Source: Calycina herbarum
Taxonomy: Eukaryota; Ascomycota; Leotiomycetes; Helotiales; Pezizellaceae
Assembly: GCA_001414485.1 (NCBI GenBank)
Contig: LLEY01000117.1
Span: 124,001 to 188,000 of the forward strand
DNA: 64,000 bases
Direction: 5' to 3'
This document shows positions 1-11,968 of this stretch, piece by piece (the stretch's first letter is position 1; every line of letters starts with the position of its first letter). The notes under the pieces are model-generated. The model worked only from the letters and a program-made list of their open reading frames with translations. It made no database searches and was not told the DNA's origin. The position numbers were made by a program, and so were the translations under genes.

Positions 1-505
1 ATGAGGTTGAGGGATCGGAACGGATATCTTGGTGGAATTTGAAGATCTTGGGGAGGACTGCTGATTCTCGGTTGGTGATTAAAAAGGGGACAGCAGCGGC
101 TATTACTTTGACGAGCCAAACTGGTTTATAGAATATCGTTGTGAATACTGAGGGAGAAGGCGAGAGGAAGGATTCCATGGCGTGCATTGCTGATTGGGAG
201 ACAATATTTCCTAAATAAAAAGGTTAGTTGTTTTCTTCAAGGGACGGAAGAGGGGGAGAGTTACCATTCATGAAATTGGGAACGTAAGTTAGAAATCCAC
301 CGTCCTTCGCGTAGAAATCCGCCATTAATCGTGCATTCGTAAGTTCCCAACCGAAGATATCAGTGATGATGACAATCAATCCTTTGGGCTCTCCTTCCGG
401 ACGAGCAACATATGATTGTAGGCCATGTATCGTTTCGACTGTTCCCTGTGGCTTCTCTTGTTGAACAGACCCAGTCAGACAATTCTTGCAAGTGATACCC
501 GACAT
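1..505 (-). CDS. Dienelactone hydrolase family protein, 3' part missing
   Basis: The start codon is at 505 and the gene runs off the left edge. Exon 1 is 505-265, an intron of 54 bp (264-211, GTAACT...TTTAG) follows, and exon 2 is 210 to the edge. The spliced protein begins MSGITCKNC and continues through a GLIVIITDIFGW segment, the FYAKDGGFLTYVPNFMNG segment and an exon-2 part containing SQSAMHAMESFLSP. This order (Cys-rich start, YVARPEG, DIFGW, DFY, P-FMNG) is what fungal dienelactone hydrolase-like alpha/beta hydrolases show. These hydrolyse small lactones or esters, but members of unknown substrate are common. The nucleophile Cys and catalytic His would lie beyond the edge, so activity cannot be judged. 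The splice keeps the frame through PDFMNG-like residues, which supports the intron. Confidence 0.8.
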
Positions 506-2027
506 GGTAAGCGAAGCAAGCGAGTTGGTGTTGGAGGGAATTTTGAAATGCCAATTGAAAGTTGGGAATCGTAAAGGTTTTAATACTTTTCGTATGCTCC
601 AAACAATTGACCAAAACGACGGGGTCGTATGAGATTAGAATGAAGATAATCGGACGTCGGTAGATGAGTTGGTATTTGGTTGCGTTGGTGTTTTTAAATC
701 CGGGCGCAAACTCCGCCAAGGTTCCGATGCCGATATGGAGCAAAATAGGTCTTTGACCAGGGCACTTTTGCCTTTGAACGGCAGTTTGAAGGAATATAAG
801 CTTTTATAATAATATCTTTTTCATTGGGGGAGGATTCTTCACTTCTGGTAAGTAAGATTTGGTTTTGGCTAATCACGTGATATCACCTGATGGATGTGGC
901 GTTGAGGGTTGTGATGATTCTGGAATTGCATGTAGAGTGGTGGAGGGGTGAAGCCCAGAATCCTGCCTATATACAGGGTATAATGGTAAGGGTCGCTCCT
1001 GCCCTAACAGCGTATTGATTGATACGCGGAAAAGCCAATTTTTGACCAGGGTACATTTGACTTCTTTCGGATTTCAACATCTTCAAACATGTTCCCAATC
1101 TCGGGAAAAGAGTGATGACCTCCTCTCCTCCCCCAAGTTTTGTCATTACCAATGTTGATGTCAGCTGAACCACTGGTATCAGCATAAACAAGGACACTTT
1201 CCCATTCCTTGTTTTTAGCTTTTAGGGGTATTTAATTGAAAGAGGTTTACTGCTGCAATTACCAGCTTACTTACTACCTGACTGGTGTTTTGCTAGCCTA
1301 CTCTCTAGCTTACTCCATACTCCTAATAAATTTGAAATACGGGCTTACCAGTTAAGATTTGAAAACCAACGAGACAGAGGTATATTAAAACCATAACCCC
1401 AATCTCCCTCAGAAAGAACTTTCTCCTCAAAATACTCTGGAATGGTTGGGCGTTACACCTGCAGCAACCGCTCCAGACCAATGGCCACCAAGCTTATTAG
1501 CTTGGGATGTAGCACGCACTCGGGACAGCCCGTACATTTTACACCCAAACTGGACGTTTACAACTTTGGTTAATTTTATAACGCGAGTTTATTTTAACAA
1601 TTATAGGGTGTCCCACGAATGCCTGCACCCCCTGGTGACTGGTCTCATGCCAGCCCCTAGTTTTGTCGAGTTTACGAGGAAGGAACGACCCTACTCGTAA
1701 GGCTCACTCACACCTAGACAGGCACGAGCTCGTTCCTTCCCTCACAACCTCGAATTGACCAAAACAGGAGAAAGACCCGAAGTTCTACCTTTTCCCTTTG
1801 AACTAAACTCATCGTGATCTCCATGTAATCAACAAAAGAGCAGCACCCAGTTTGAGAAGAGACGGCACGGCCCCAGTCCATTCTAGCACCTAACCCAACT
1901 GGCCTCCCCTATAAGCAACATACTAAGAAAAATTCCAAGTACTTTAAAGAAGAAGGTGTAAAGCCGTGGTTTTTAGGTAGTACTACCACCCACGTCTCGA
2001 TTTTAAGTAGTAGTACTACTAAAGTCT
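506..2027. other. Intergenic, no supported gene
   Basis: About 1.5 kb with only short open frames that have no family resemblance. Two perfect palindromes, GGTAGTACTACC (about 1976-1987) and TAGTAGTACTACTA (about 2007-2020), sit at its right end, just outside the inverted-repeat element. A segment near 757 (TTTGACCAGGGCACTTTTG) recurs in diverged form near 1043, possibly an old duplication. Confidence 0.5.
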
Positions 2028-2510
2028 AGACTTAGGCGGCGATACGATATTATATTAGATTATTACGATATATATTAAATAATAAATATTATTAAAATAG
2101 TAAAGATAATTAATAAATATCAGAGTTTTAATAATAGTGTCTTGTAGTACCAAATAAATATTATATAACTTATATTTACTATTTAAAATATATTTTATTA
2201 TTTTAAAAAGTTATTATATAAATGTTAATTTAGTATAGAGGTCTTATATTTAGAAGATTACTCTCTTAGAGTTGTAAATAATTATAATTTACTAATATAA
2301 AATATATAACTTTAGTTTTTATTTTTAGAAAAATAGTAAGACTAAGTAAGTATTCTATTAGCTCTTAGCTAGAAGAACTATTTTTTAGCTAATAAACGTT
2401 ATATTATTAGTTGTTCTTAAAAATCCGATATTAATCGGATTACTTTATATAATACAATAATTATTATAGACCTTCTTAATATACTACTGGTTATATCACC
2501 GCCCAAGTCT
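2028..2510. mobile_element. RIP-degraded short element with 17-bp terminal inverted repeats
   Basis: An AT-rich block of about 480 bp is bounded by the same 17-bp sequence in inverted orientation: AGACTTAGGCGGCGATA at 2028-2044, and its partner at 2494-2510, which reads AGACTTGGGCGGTGATA on the other strand. The two mismatches are both transitions (A/G and C/T), as expected of RIP. The interior is almost only A and T with dense TA dinucleotides and no open reading frame. The size and lack of coding fit a non-autonomous (MITE-like) DNA transposon. The target-site duplication could not be fixed, so the superfamily is unknown. Confidence 0.6.
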
Positions 2511-2732
2511 GCCAAAGTCTAAAGGATCAGCATTAATAAAATCACACACTACACACCTCAAGCAAAAGACTTTCGTCCATTGGATATGGTACATAAAATT
2601 CTACTATACAATCCTCTCCTCTAATAAGAGTTTTGTCATAGGTATCTTTGCTTTCCTTCCCCCCCAAAATAAACGCCACCCCCATAAACACAAAACCCCC
2701 TTTCCGTCCATCATCTACCAAACCTAGCAGGT

Positions 2733-5700
2733 CTAAAAGCCCTCGATCACAGCCTCCTCCCCCGCATCGACATCGTAAGCAACCGTGCTCTGTCTAGACC
2801 TACTTTGTTCAGCCACAACCCCCTCCTTCTCATAAGGTTCCCTGATATCCGCCCACCCACCTCGCGCACCTCGTCTCGTTCCCACAAACCGCTCACTTTT
2901 TTCCATAGCCGCCAACTTCTCCCTCTCCTTAGGCATCAAATGATCATCCTCATCCGCTTCCTCGTGCCCTTCCTCGTCCCCTTCCTCACCCCAGTCGTCC
3001 TCTGCATCACCAAACCATTTGGAAAATTCAGAATCAGTCATCTCCAGCCAATTCCCACGATCCGACTTCTCCTTCCCCTTCTCATCCCCCTCGCCCGTCA
3101 AATCAACAACCCCCGGAGCAGCTTCATACCTAGGAAAAATCAACTCCTGATCCGCATGCTTCAAATCCTCAACACCCCTCCCAAACACCATCTGGGGAAC
3201 CTTGAGTTTAGCCATCTGCTCTGGTTCAGGAACATCCTTGATATGGAAGAAGCGACTCGCATCCACGTTCCGGACCCAATCATACATAACCTCATCGTCA
3301 AGCAAGCTCTTGCACTTGGTGTGCTGCTCACTGCTCATCTCCGCTCGTCTCCGCATCATAACCTCTTCGATGCTGCCCTTCAAAACCAAAGTCTGGACGA
3401 AAACTGGTTTCGTTTGTCCGATTCGGTGCGCGCGCTTGACGGCCTGAACTTCGATTTGTGGACTGAAGACTGGGTTGACGAAGTACACTCTGCTAGCTGA
3501 GGACATATCCAGTCCGAAAGCAGCTTGCGAGACATCCATAAGTAAAACACGGAAGACATCGCTTTGATTGAAAGTTACCACGTATTGAGCGCGTCGTTGG
3601 GCATTGAGGCTTTTGGCATAAATAAGATGGTTGACACCGATGCATTCTAATGCTTGAGCAATGTAAAAAGCCGTGTTATCAGATTCGTAAAAGACGAGGA
3701 TCTTCTCAGCGGTATGGTGGAGACTGATTTGATCCATGAGATAGGTAAGTTTTGCGGACGCGGTCGAGACGATTTTCGCATGGCTGAGTTTATATTTCCC
3801 CCGTTGCCTTTTCATTTTTGAGACTTCTTCTTTCCCGTGGCTCTCGCTTGCGCCGTCCATTTTTCCCGGGGCGGTGACTAATTTAAGAGTTACCTCTCCG
3901 GAAAACTTCCGAGGGTCTGAAGACTTTTGCTTCTTGGGACTTGGAGCAGACGAAGCGGCCTTTCCGAGGACGCTTGAGATGTTCTTTCTCTTCTTGGATG
4001 GGCTACTGGATATGTGTTGTTGTGCCATGGATATTCTACCTCGAGTTTTGAGGCTGGCTTCGATTAATCCTTCTAATGGATCTCTGATGTGTATTCGCGG
4101 GTCGACAAACTTTTGGGCGGAGTGTATCATTGTAGCTCCCATTAAAGTCGGGTTCGTAGCGGTTCGATCCTATTTCTAGAGTTAGTTATTTCTTGGGAGA
4201 ATGTGGGGAATTATCTAGAATTGTCAATGGAGAAGGTTTAGAAGAACTGAGAAATCCAACTTCCGGTTAACTTAAATCTTCCAGAAGAATAGATCCATCT
4301 GGTTCCCCGTTATCCTAAACCTTTCGGATAATCAAATGAGATAGTCTGGAACAACCAAGAGGATTGGTCTTCGATTCCGCAACCTTGCAAAGAACTGGAA
4401 TATGACTTACCAGGGACATGGCCAACCTAGTATCGTCGGAAAGCCCATTCTCGACGAATATTGGCATCTCATGAAACTCAGTGGCAACCTTGGCAATGTT
4501 GTTGGAAATCAAAATTTGATGGGCCTTGATAGATTGCTCAAGTAAATGTTGATCCTTCATAGGGATACCCGGACGGAAATTTTCAAGAAAATCTTGTGAA
4601 ATTTTCAAGGTAGCCTTTGCCTCCGAAATGTCTTTACTCGACCAAAAGAACGAAGCCTCACGCATATTTGTGAATAGATTTTTCAGGTCATCCTTATTGC
4701 CACGATTAAAGAAATAATCAGCATCTCGGCGTTCAGAGGTGACAGCGTTGGTGGTAATCAATGTGAAGAACATGTTGAGGGATATCTTGTCTTGAATAGA
4801 GCCGTCAAGATACACAACATCATGCTTCAGATGAGGAAGGATAACGTCTTGCTCAACGTCCTCAGGCCGATGACGGATGATCATACTCTCCAATGTAGCT
4901 CTCAGACAATCCATATTTCCACGGCTTTTGAGTCCATGCCGTGGTTGCATGACATGCTGGACCCAAGATGCGTGGTCGTTATCATTCCCCGATGTTACCC
5001 AAGGTCTCATCTTTAGGTAAGTAGTGGCGATGTTTCCAAGCTTCTCTAGGTCTTTTCGCTCTTGTTGACGAAGCAAAGTTTCCATTTCACGTACTGCTTC
5101 CTGGAGAACGGCAACACTATCACTGTCTGCCTTCTCTGATGTAGAAGCTGAAGTCGAAGATGTATTAGAGTTGCTGCTGCCAGCTTCGGCACCATATAGT
5201 CCTTGAGTAGGGGTTCCGGAGACGATCCATCTGGCATCAAGTTGCAATCCATCAAGTACGACCATTGCTTCGGTCTTTTGGTTCTTGGAGGCATTACCAA
5301 AGTTGTGTCCTTCGTCGGTAATCAAACGCTTGAAATGCAAATTCTTCAATGGTGACCGATATACGTCGTCTACTTTGAAGCATGTACAATTGCGTTCTCT
5401 CGAAGAACCAATATAGGGACAATCGCAGGCTTTGTTGGCGCTTCCAATGCCTCGACCTTGTGAATCAATGCCGTCTTTGGATTCTCGGTCGAAACGTGGC
5501 TTGGAAAACAGAATGATATCAAATTCAGCCATCTCTTCTGCGGGAGGCAGCTTTTCGTTCCCATTCTTCACAATTAGGACCCTTAAACCGGCTGTGTGCT
5601 TTTGGATTTCCTGAACCCATTGCTGGACTAGATTGGCGGGCACAACAACGATAGTTGCAGAGGTGAGCCAAATCTTGCGAGGTGCGGTTTCGATTGGGTT

Positions 5701-7214
5701 GCGGGTGCTTCTTCGGGGTGCAGGGGCAGGAAGAAAATAATGACCAGCTCCTTCTCGCAACGCTTTTACGCATTCCGACATTTCATAGCCATCAGATGCC
5801 TCTTTTGAGAAATACTGCTTCCAGGGTATGCTCGCTCGACCAGCAGCACTGGCAGCCATTTCCTTCAGAGTACCGGTCTTTTTACGGACAGGAATGGATC
5901 CTACAGAGTACTCCCCGGGAATGCGACTTGGAAGGTCTCGCGTTGCCAAAATAAGTGACACGCATATCAATGTCTTCCCCAAACCCATAGTTTCCGCGCA
6001 AATCCCACCTTGAGCTGCTTCGTAGGTTCGGGGGGCTTGGAGGCAAAGGCCAACATTCTCATCGTAGTACCATGTCGCGCCGTTCTGATCGATAACATGC
6101 CTAAGCCTGGGGTCAATGACGATGGCGGGTTGGGCCTCACGCTGGAGCATCAAGGCTGCAGTTCTGCCTTGGTAGCTGTGAAGCTTGGTTTTCAAACCCG
6201 GAATATCGCTAGCAAGAAGTCGTTCCATTCCCTCCCTGGCGTATCCATCTGCGACAACTTCGGGTGTGGGTTTTGGAGAGGGAAGTGTATTGAAGAGATG
6301 AAAGAGTGAGGCCTCATCGTCTGAGGTATTAGTATTACGGCTTGATGGAGACCACGTATGGAGAAAGGGGAGATTTTCCGTCCACAGGCCATGCCAAGTG
6401 AGGTGTGAGATGTCCAAGTTTGCAAGCAGGTTATGCATGGATTTGCGCAACGCGGGGTCGTCTCTATCAATAGCAGCTCGTCCGACATCGTCAGGCAAGA
6501 CATAAACCCGAACCTGACCAAGATCCTCTTGGCATTTGAACTCCATACGGATCCACTAGAATATTTGAGTCAGAATGTTATTGCCTTGAAAGGAGGAGTA
6601 AATGGACAGTGATGTGGGTAAGAGAGGGTAAGTTGAAATTGTGGGGGAAGAGAAGAAAGCAAAGTATCCTTACGCCAGCCATATGCAGATTCTTGTAGGG
6701 GCATAGTGCCGAGTTCAAAAGCTCTTCTTGGAGAAGATTTGGAACAAATGGTCCAGCTTGGGGGTTGTAAATGTCCCGTGGGTGTGCAAGTGCTCCCCAA
6801 GACTCGCAAGTTTTCCACATATTCCGATAGGTTGCAGAGAACTCAGTCTTCAAAATCCTTAAACTGCCGACCGGTATATATTTCGTGAGATCGAGAATAT
6901 AAGCGTGTTTGGTGATATGGCTAGGTATATTTGGAGGGGCGAAGGTAAAGCTGGATTCGAAACGTTGAGTTGTCGCGGCAGTTTGCGCACTCGCAGTTTG
7001 TAAACTCGGGAGGGCCTGTTCTTGCTGCAATTGGCAGATAGCCGCGTCGTCGTCTTGCGCCTTTCTCGATTGCTCAAGGGACTCATCTTCCTATGTGATG
7101 TTAGCGATGCACTCCCTCCAACCCTAGACCGATGAAGGGGCAAGGTGATGGACTGACAGCCGATTTGGCGATTTTTGAATGCCAATTTGGCTTCCTCTTG
7201 ATGGGGCTAGTCAT
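2733..7214 (-). CDS. SNF2-family DNA-dependent ATPase/helicase
   Basis: Four exons: 7214-7158, 7090-6674, 6555-4321 and 4169-2733, giving 1,381 residues. Introns are 67, 118 and 151 bp; the third uses a weaker GTTTAG donor but a good ACTAAC branch point and an in-frame join (IIRK/DRTATN). The N-terminal half carries a Walker A-type AETMGLGKT, a DEGH box in LITDEGHNFG and motif III-like RWIVSGTPTQ. The C-terminal half has the helicase C block with SASRVYFVNPVFSP and the QAVKRAHRIGQTKPV motif VI. An acidic tail follows. Such proteins use ATP to move along or remodel DNA-bound proteins in the nucleus; the exact subfamily (Rad5/Rad16-like or other) is not certain and no RING motif was seen between the lobes. 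The start MTSPIKRKPNW was chosen because it is the only ATG that joins in frame to exon 2. Open frames on the opposite strand here are shadows. Confidence 0.85.
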
Positions 7215-7806
7215 AGTTACTTCCTCATATCAAAGGAGAAGCTTCAAGTTGGTGCTGGAGGTGGAATTGAAGGCGGGCGTTTGGCAGTTGCCAGCGGGGT
7301 TTCGTGCAGAAAACGATGATGTTTGTGGAAGAGGCTGCTCTACTAATCGGTAATATTTGCGGAGGCCAATGGATGTAGCAGTGCAATGTTCAGCAGAAAA
7401 GCAATGCTGTCTGAACGCAATATTTTTGAATTGGAAACAGTGTTGGCTTTGAAGTTGAAGACTAGGGGAGCTACGTAAGTTCGCTGTTGGAACGGAGCCT
7501 TATCGGTCGGCGTCTGGCGATAAACAGGGGTCGGACTGTCTTTTATCCGACTTTTATCTGGAATGCTCCTTCCCCTCCCTGCCTTACAAAACATTTCTTT
7601 CTGTTCAACCTTGGTTGAACTGGAGGAGCAAAGCCGTCCTAGTTGGTATCAGGACTTGGTTCATAGAAGGATATCTTTCCACTTACTTGTGTATGTTGAA
7701 AGGGTAGTTAAAGCTTAAAGCTTGCGTCTCATCATATTTTTACAACCTGTAAACCTCCTTCAAGATGCCAATGTTATAGATACCATCTTGCAAGAAATCT
7801 GACCAT
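7215..7806. other. Intergenic between SNF2 ATPase 5' end and ISC1 3' end
   Basis: About 590 bp with no supported gene. It should hold the SNF2 promoter (minus strand) and the ISC1 3' untranslated region. No motif stands out. Confidence 0.4.
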
Positions 7807-9347
7807 CTACCAATCCTTTACGCCTTCCACAGCCAAAATATGAGGTTCCCCAGTCGCCGCTGCCCTTGCATTACTGATTTCCCACTCAAACTCCTTCAGC
7901 GCCCTCAGTTCACTACCAACAAATAATCCCCCAATTAAACCATCAATAACGCCCCCCGCCAAACCGAAAGTGCTCAAAAACATCAAAATAAATGATACAT
8001 AATTCTTCGGACTCCACCAAATGGCGATTAAGCATCCTATTGCTATCAACAACCATCCGAGGAAGTGGCACAGACGGTATCTTCGTTGTTTAGATTCTCG
8101 TGCTCGGTATTTTGTAATCATGGCGAGAATCTCGTCGTATGTTTGGATCGGTAAGTATTCCGGGGGAGAATATTTAAATTGTTCGTTGATGGAACGGAAT
8201 TCGCTCGAGGTTGGTGATGATAAAAAGGCTCCATTTTGAAGAGCGGACTCTTCGTCCTCTTTGCTAGCTTCTGCTTCAACTGCTTTGGAATGGAATAAAG
8301 TCGTTTCGACGGAAAAATGATCACTGAGTGAACATTGTAAGTCCGGATGGCGAGAGAGCATTCCTACTTTAGCGGTCTTGATCACCCACCCCCCTTTCTC
8401 GGGATTTGTGAGGTCAAATGTTGTATTGGCGAATATATAATCTAGACGCTTGGCCCTTGGATCGATTCTATCACCCGGGATTTCAATGGGTGTTTTATTC
8501 GGGCCCAGAAGCTTTTGCTGGCCCTTATTCCATCGCCATGTATTGAGAACACTGTCGCACGTTGCCCCGTTTTCGTTTATGTTGAAGTGGGCTGTGGGAA
8601 TAGGTCGCCGTCTGACCTTCTCCACGGGGTCTTCAGCCGAACCCAAAGAGGAATCCGGATGCAACAGAAGCCAAGCATCCCGAACTGGTGCATGTGTGCT
8701 AATGAGTCTATGTGCGAGTGAGAGTGGTATCATGTTGAAATCTCCCAGCGCAAGAACAAGGTGACCCCGCTCTGATGCCCCTCGAATGAGTTTTGCTATC
8801 TCCCAGGCTTGTGCAGTTCGATGGCAGATGTAGGAATCGTTGGGTTCGGCTTCGTAGGGTGCGTGAAGCTGGATTCATTAGCAGATACTCCTCCTGCCAT
8901 TGAAATATGGAAACTTACATGCGTGGTGAACACTTCCACAATATCCTTTCGACCAGGTCCATATCTGATTCGCGCAGACGCAACACCCTTTCCCACAAAC
9001 CAATCACCTCGAAAAAATGCTGTAGGTCTTCCATTGAGAGGATACCGGAACATGGAACTTTCTTCTATTGGCCATTTTGACAGAATTGCAAGTCCTCCCC
9101 CAAATATACCGCTGTGATAGAACTTTCCAAATGGCAGTATGTGTGTAGTCTCCTTCCGGATCGCTTGATAGTCCTGTTGGGTCCAGCATTCTTGAAGGCC
9201 AACGATATGTGGTACGGGATCTGCTGCTGCCAATCGCTTTCCAATTTCTTCCAGACGTTCATTCCGGAACTTGGCGAGATATTTGAGGCCCCAGCAGTTC
9301 AAGGTGATGACATTGATCTCTGTGGGGGAGGGGGTGTCGAAATCCAT
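7807..9347 (-). CDS. ISC1: Inositol phosphosphingolipid phospholipase C (neutral sphingomyelinase family)
   Basis: Exon 1 is 9347-8919 and exon 2 is 8868-7807, with a 50-bp intron, giving 496 residues. The start was set at MDFDTPSPTEI because the longer frame begins with GTG. Family motifs appear in order: ITLNCWGLKYL, HIVGLQECW (metal-binding Glu), GGGLAILSKWPI, TTHLHAPYE (restored only by splicing), LALGDFNM, RLDYIFANT and LSDHFSVET with the terminal Asp-His. The C-terminal part has two membrane segments, around LGWLLIAIGCLIAIWW and FILMFLSTFGLAGGVIDGLI. This matches yeast Isc1 (477 residues), an Mg-dependent enzyme that cleaves inositol phosphosphingolipids to ceramide at ER and mitochondrial membranes. 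All catalytic motifs are present. The gene is divergent from the WD40 gene at 9912. Confidence 0.92.
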
Positions 9348-9911
9348 GTTCGCGCGAAGTGACAGTGAAAGCTGTGACCTTGTCACAATGGAAGCTACTA
9401 GTAGAGAAACCGGAAAAAGGGTGGTAAAGAGGTGTGGTGTTGGAATTCAAGGAAGGGGATCCTGATGGATTTATGAAGAGACGTCTAAATAGGGACTGGA
9501 CTATATCTCATGGTTGAGGACTATAATATGCGATGTGATAATCCGAAGTCTTGTTTTTGTTTTGTTTTGTTTGAGAGGCAGCTAGGAGTTGAGAGCCCCC
9601 TCCCTCTCTTTGCATGACGTTGGCAAATTTCCTCGCCCTTCCAGGCCAGGCCAGGCGAGGCTCCGTCAACAAGCTCCAGCCTGGGAGCTTTCCGCGCAAG
9701 GATTAAATAAGCGCCATACTTACATTATTGTACATTATGCAAAGTTATGCACCTCGGCATTTCCCAGGGTCGGTCGTTACACAAGACGCGGCTAAATGTG
9801 GTGGAAGGGCAAGGCTGTGTGTAGCTGTGTAGCTAATATAACGACAATATTGACATTGTGTCACGACAAACAACCTCAACTACCAACCTCAACCATTCCA
9901 TACTAGCAATC
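9348..9911. promoter_or_regulatory. Shared divergent promoter region ISC1 / WDR5-like gene
   Basis: The 564 bp between two start codons pointing away from each other must carry both promoters. It contains a CAGGCCAGGCCAGG tandem near 9643 and several TTGTTTTG tracts near 9553. No specific factor site can be assigned. Confidence 0.5.
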
Positions 9912-11400
9912 ATGTCCGACTTCGATTCGACTGATGGCACGCCGGCGCCCGTTAGTCGCAGGTCCCCCAAGCGAAGGCGAGTGTACGATGACAGCGAAAA
10001 CTCCACCCCGCGATACAGCTCAGATGGAGCGGAGGATAGCAGGCCGTATCGTTCGTCCAACTTGAACAACCGCCATGATTCCGAGCGTCGCAGATCAAAT
10101 GGCAGCGATGATATGGAGAAGCCATACCGAGACGACAGCAGAAGCCGGTCGACAACACCAGCCGATACACCGCGATCCTCACATTCCCATTCCCTGGACC
10201 CTCCCTCGCCTCCGAAATACAAACCACTCCGACTGAACTACAAACAGAAATTCATTCTGCGAGGCCACAAGAAGGGGGTGGCTCAGGTACGCTTCTCACC
10301 AGATGGGCGGTGGATTGCGAGCTGCTCAGCAGATGGAACCATAAAGGTGTGGGATGCTTCAAACGGCAAACACATGCGGACAATGGAGGGACATCTGGCA
10401 GGTGTATCGACGATAGCGTGGAGTCCGGATTCAAACACCATTGCATCAGGGTCGGATGACAAGGCGATACGGTTATGGCACAGAGCAACGGGCAAACCTT
10501 ATCCTGCTCCTTTGCTGGGCCACCACAATTATGTCTACTCCCTAGCCTTCTCGCCAAAAGGAAATATGCTAGTCAGTGGAAGCTACGATGAAGCGGTATT
10601 TTTGTGGGATCTGCGAGCGAGGAGGCAGATGAGGAGCTTGCCTGCTCATTCAGATCCCGTGGGCGGGGTAGATTTCATCAGAGATGGCACATTGGTGTGC
10701 AGTTGCTCAACTGACGGACTCGTGTAAGAGGTCACCCATCTGCCGTCCCCTCAGACTTTGCTAACACCTCTTCTCCAGACGAGTTTGGGACACTGCAACA
10801 GGCCAATGTCTACGTACGCTCGTTCACGAGGACAACGCTCCGGTCACACAAGTCCGTTTCTCTCCCAACGGTCGATACATTCTCGCTTTCACTCTTGACT
10901 CGTGCATTCGTCTTTGGGATTATGTCTCGGGACATTGCAAGAAGACCTATCAAGGCCACGTCAATACCCGATACTCTCTCGGCGGTGCATTTGGCGTGGG
11001 TGGTACGGAAGGTTTTATAGTCTCCGGTAGCGAAGACGGTGACATTTTATTCTGGGACGTACAGAATAAAAATGTCGTACAGAGAGTCAGCGGGCATGAG
11101 GGGGTGGTTTGTTGGGTCGATACGTGTCCAGGGGCAACTGGAACTGTTGCAAGTGGTGGATTGGATGGGACCGTGCGAATATGGGTTGATGTGGGGGACG
11201 AGGAAACAATTGCCGATTTGAAACTAGATGACGAACCAGCCGAGAATGGCTATGCACATGGAGGAGTTGATAATGAGATGACCGACCTCAAGTTGGAAAA
11301 TGGTGTTGGTGGTTATACCCCGAGGGACGATATGAGCATGGACGGCGTTCAAAACGACGAAAAGAGTGATGAAGAGGATCCCGACAGGATGGAGCTATAA
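9912..11400 (+). CDS. SWD3: WD40-repeat protein, WDR5/Swd3-type COMPASS subunit
   Basis: Exon 1 is 9912-10723 and exon 2 is 10779-11400, with a 55-bp intron (GTAAGAG...TCTCCAG), giving 477 residues. An in-frame GTG lies upstream, but the first ATG is MSDFDSTDG. Residues 1-110 are a Ser/Arg/Asp-rich disordered tail (SPKRRR, a likely nuclear signal). WD repeats follow with clear GH...WD pairs: SADGTIKVWD, SDDKAIRLWH, YDEAVFLWD, TDGLVRVWD (formed by the splice), LDSCIRLWD, SEDGDILFWD and LDGTVRIW, so a seven-bladed propeller. An acidic C-terminal tail is added. The repeat sequence resembles WDR5/Swd3, the scaffold of the Set1/COMPASS histone H3K4 methyltransferase complex in the nucleus. Assignment to Swd3 rather than another WD40 protein is by resemblance only. 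Confidence 0.85.
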
Positions 11401-11968
11401 TTCCGCTAGATCCGTCCATCGAGACATCTCGCCTGCAGTTCGAAAGATGGGATAATTTTCTTATCGAACAACAGATGTTTTCTCCGAAGAATGAAAACCG
11501 GAAGTTCTAAACCCGATTCCTTTTTGACGTAATTCAAGTGCTGAAGCTTTTGAAAGCGGCCGCGTACGGAGTGCCGCGGATCCACATGGGCTCGGCTTTA
11601 GATCTTACCAAGTGATAAGCGAGGCATGTAAGCTTATTCTTGCATCAAATAGACCGAAGAGCAACGTTTCATGCAAGTGGTTCTACTGTTTAGAAGAAGA
11701 ACCTCTCACACAGAACGAGCGATAACCAGCTGGCCCTCTTTCTGCGCATGGGACCCACGCATTTGATGTTCAGAAGACCGCCAGTTAGCTCCGTACCTTG
11801 TCATAGCTTGTGGACCATTATCGAAGATCGGATGATACAAAGTCTATCTATGCGCCCAAAATGGACCATACTTTTTTTACTCTCTTCCTCTTCCCTTTTC
11901 TGAGCAACGGCACAGACATTTATGCCTTGCCTGGAGCTTCGTCGCATTTTCTATATACATTTGCCAGT
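11401..11968. other. Intergenic, promoter side of GH76 gene
   Basis: About 570 bp with no supported gene. An open frame extends upstream of the GH76 start from a GTG at 11810, but it lacks a signal-peptide-like beginning, so it is treated as leader sequence. Confidence 0.4.

Noticed and set aside
1446..1700. 84-codon plus-strand open frame
   Set aside because: No motif, no neighbour context and no codon pattern distinguishing it from intergenic sequence.
2805..3500. 231-codon plus-strand open frame
   Set aside because: It lies entirely opposite exon 4 of the SNF2 gene, whose helicase motifs are unambiguous; the plus-strand frame has no motif.
9858..9911. Upstream extension of the WD40 gene
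   Set aside because: The extended frame starts at GTG; the first ATG is at 9912 and gives a sensible N-terminus.
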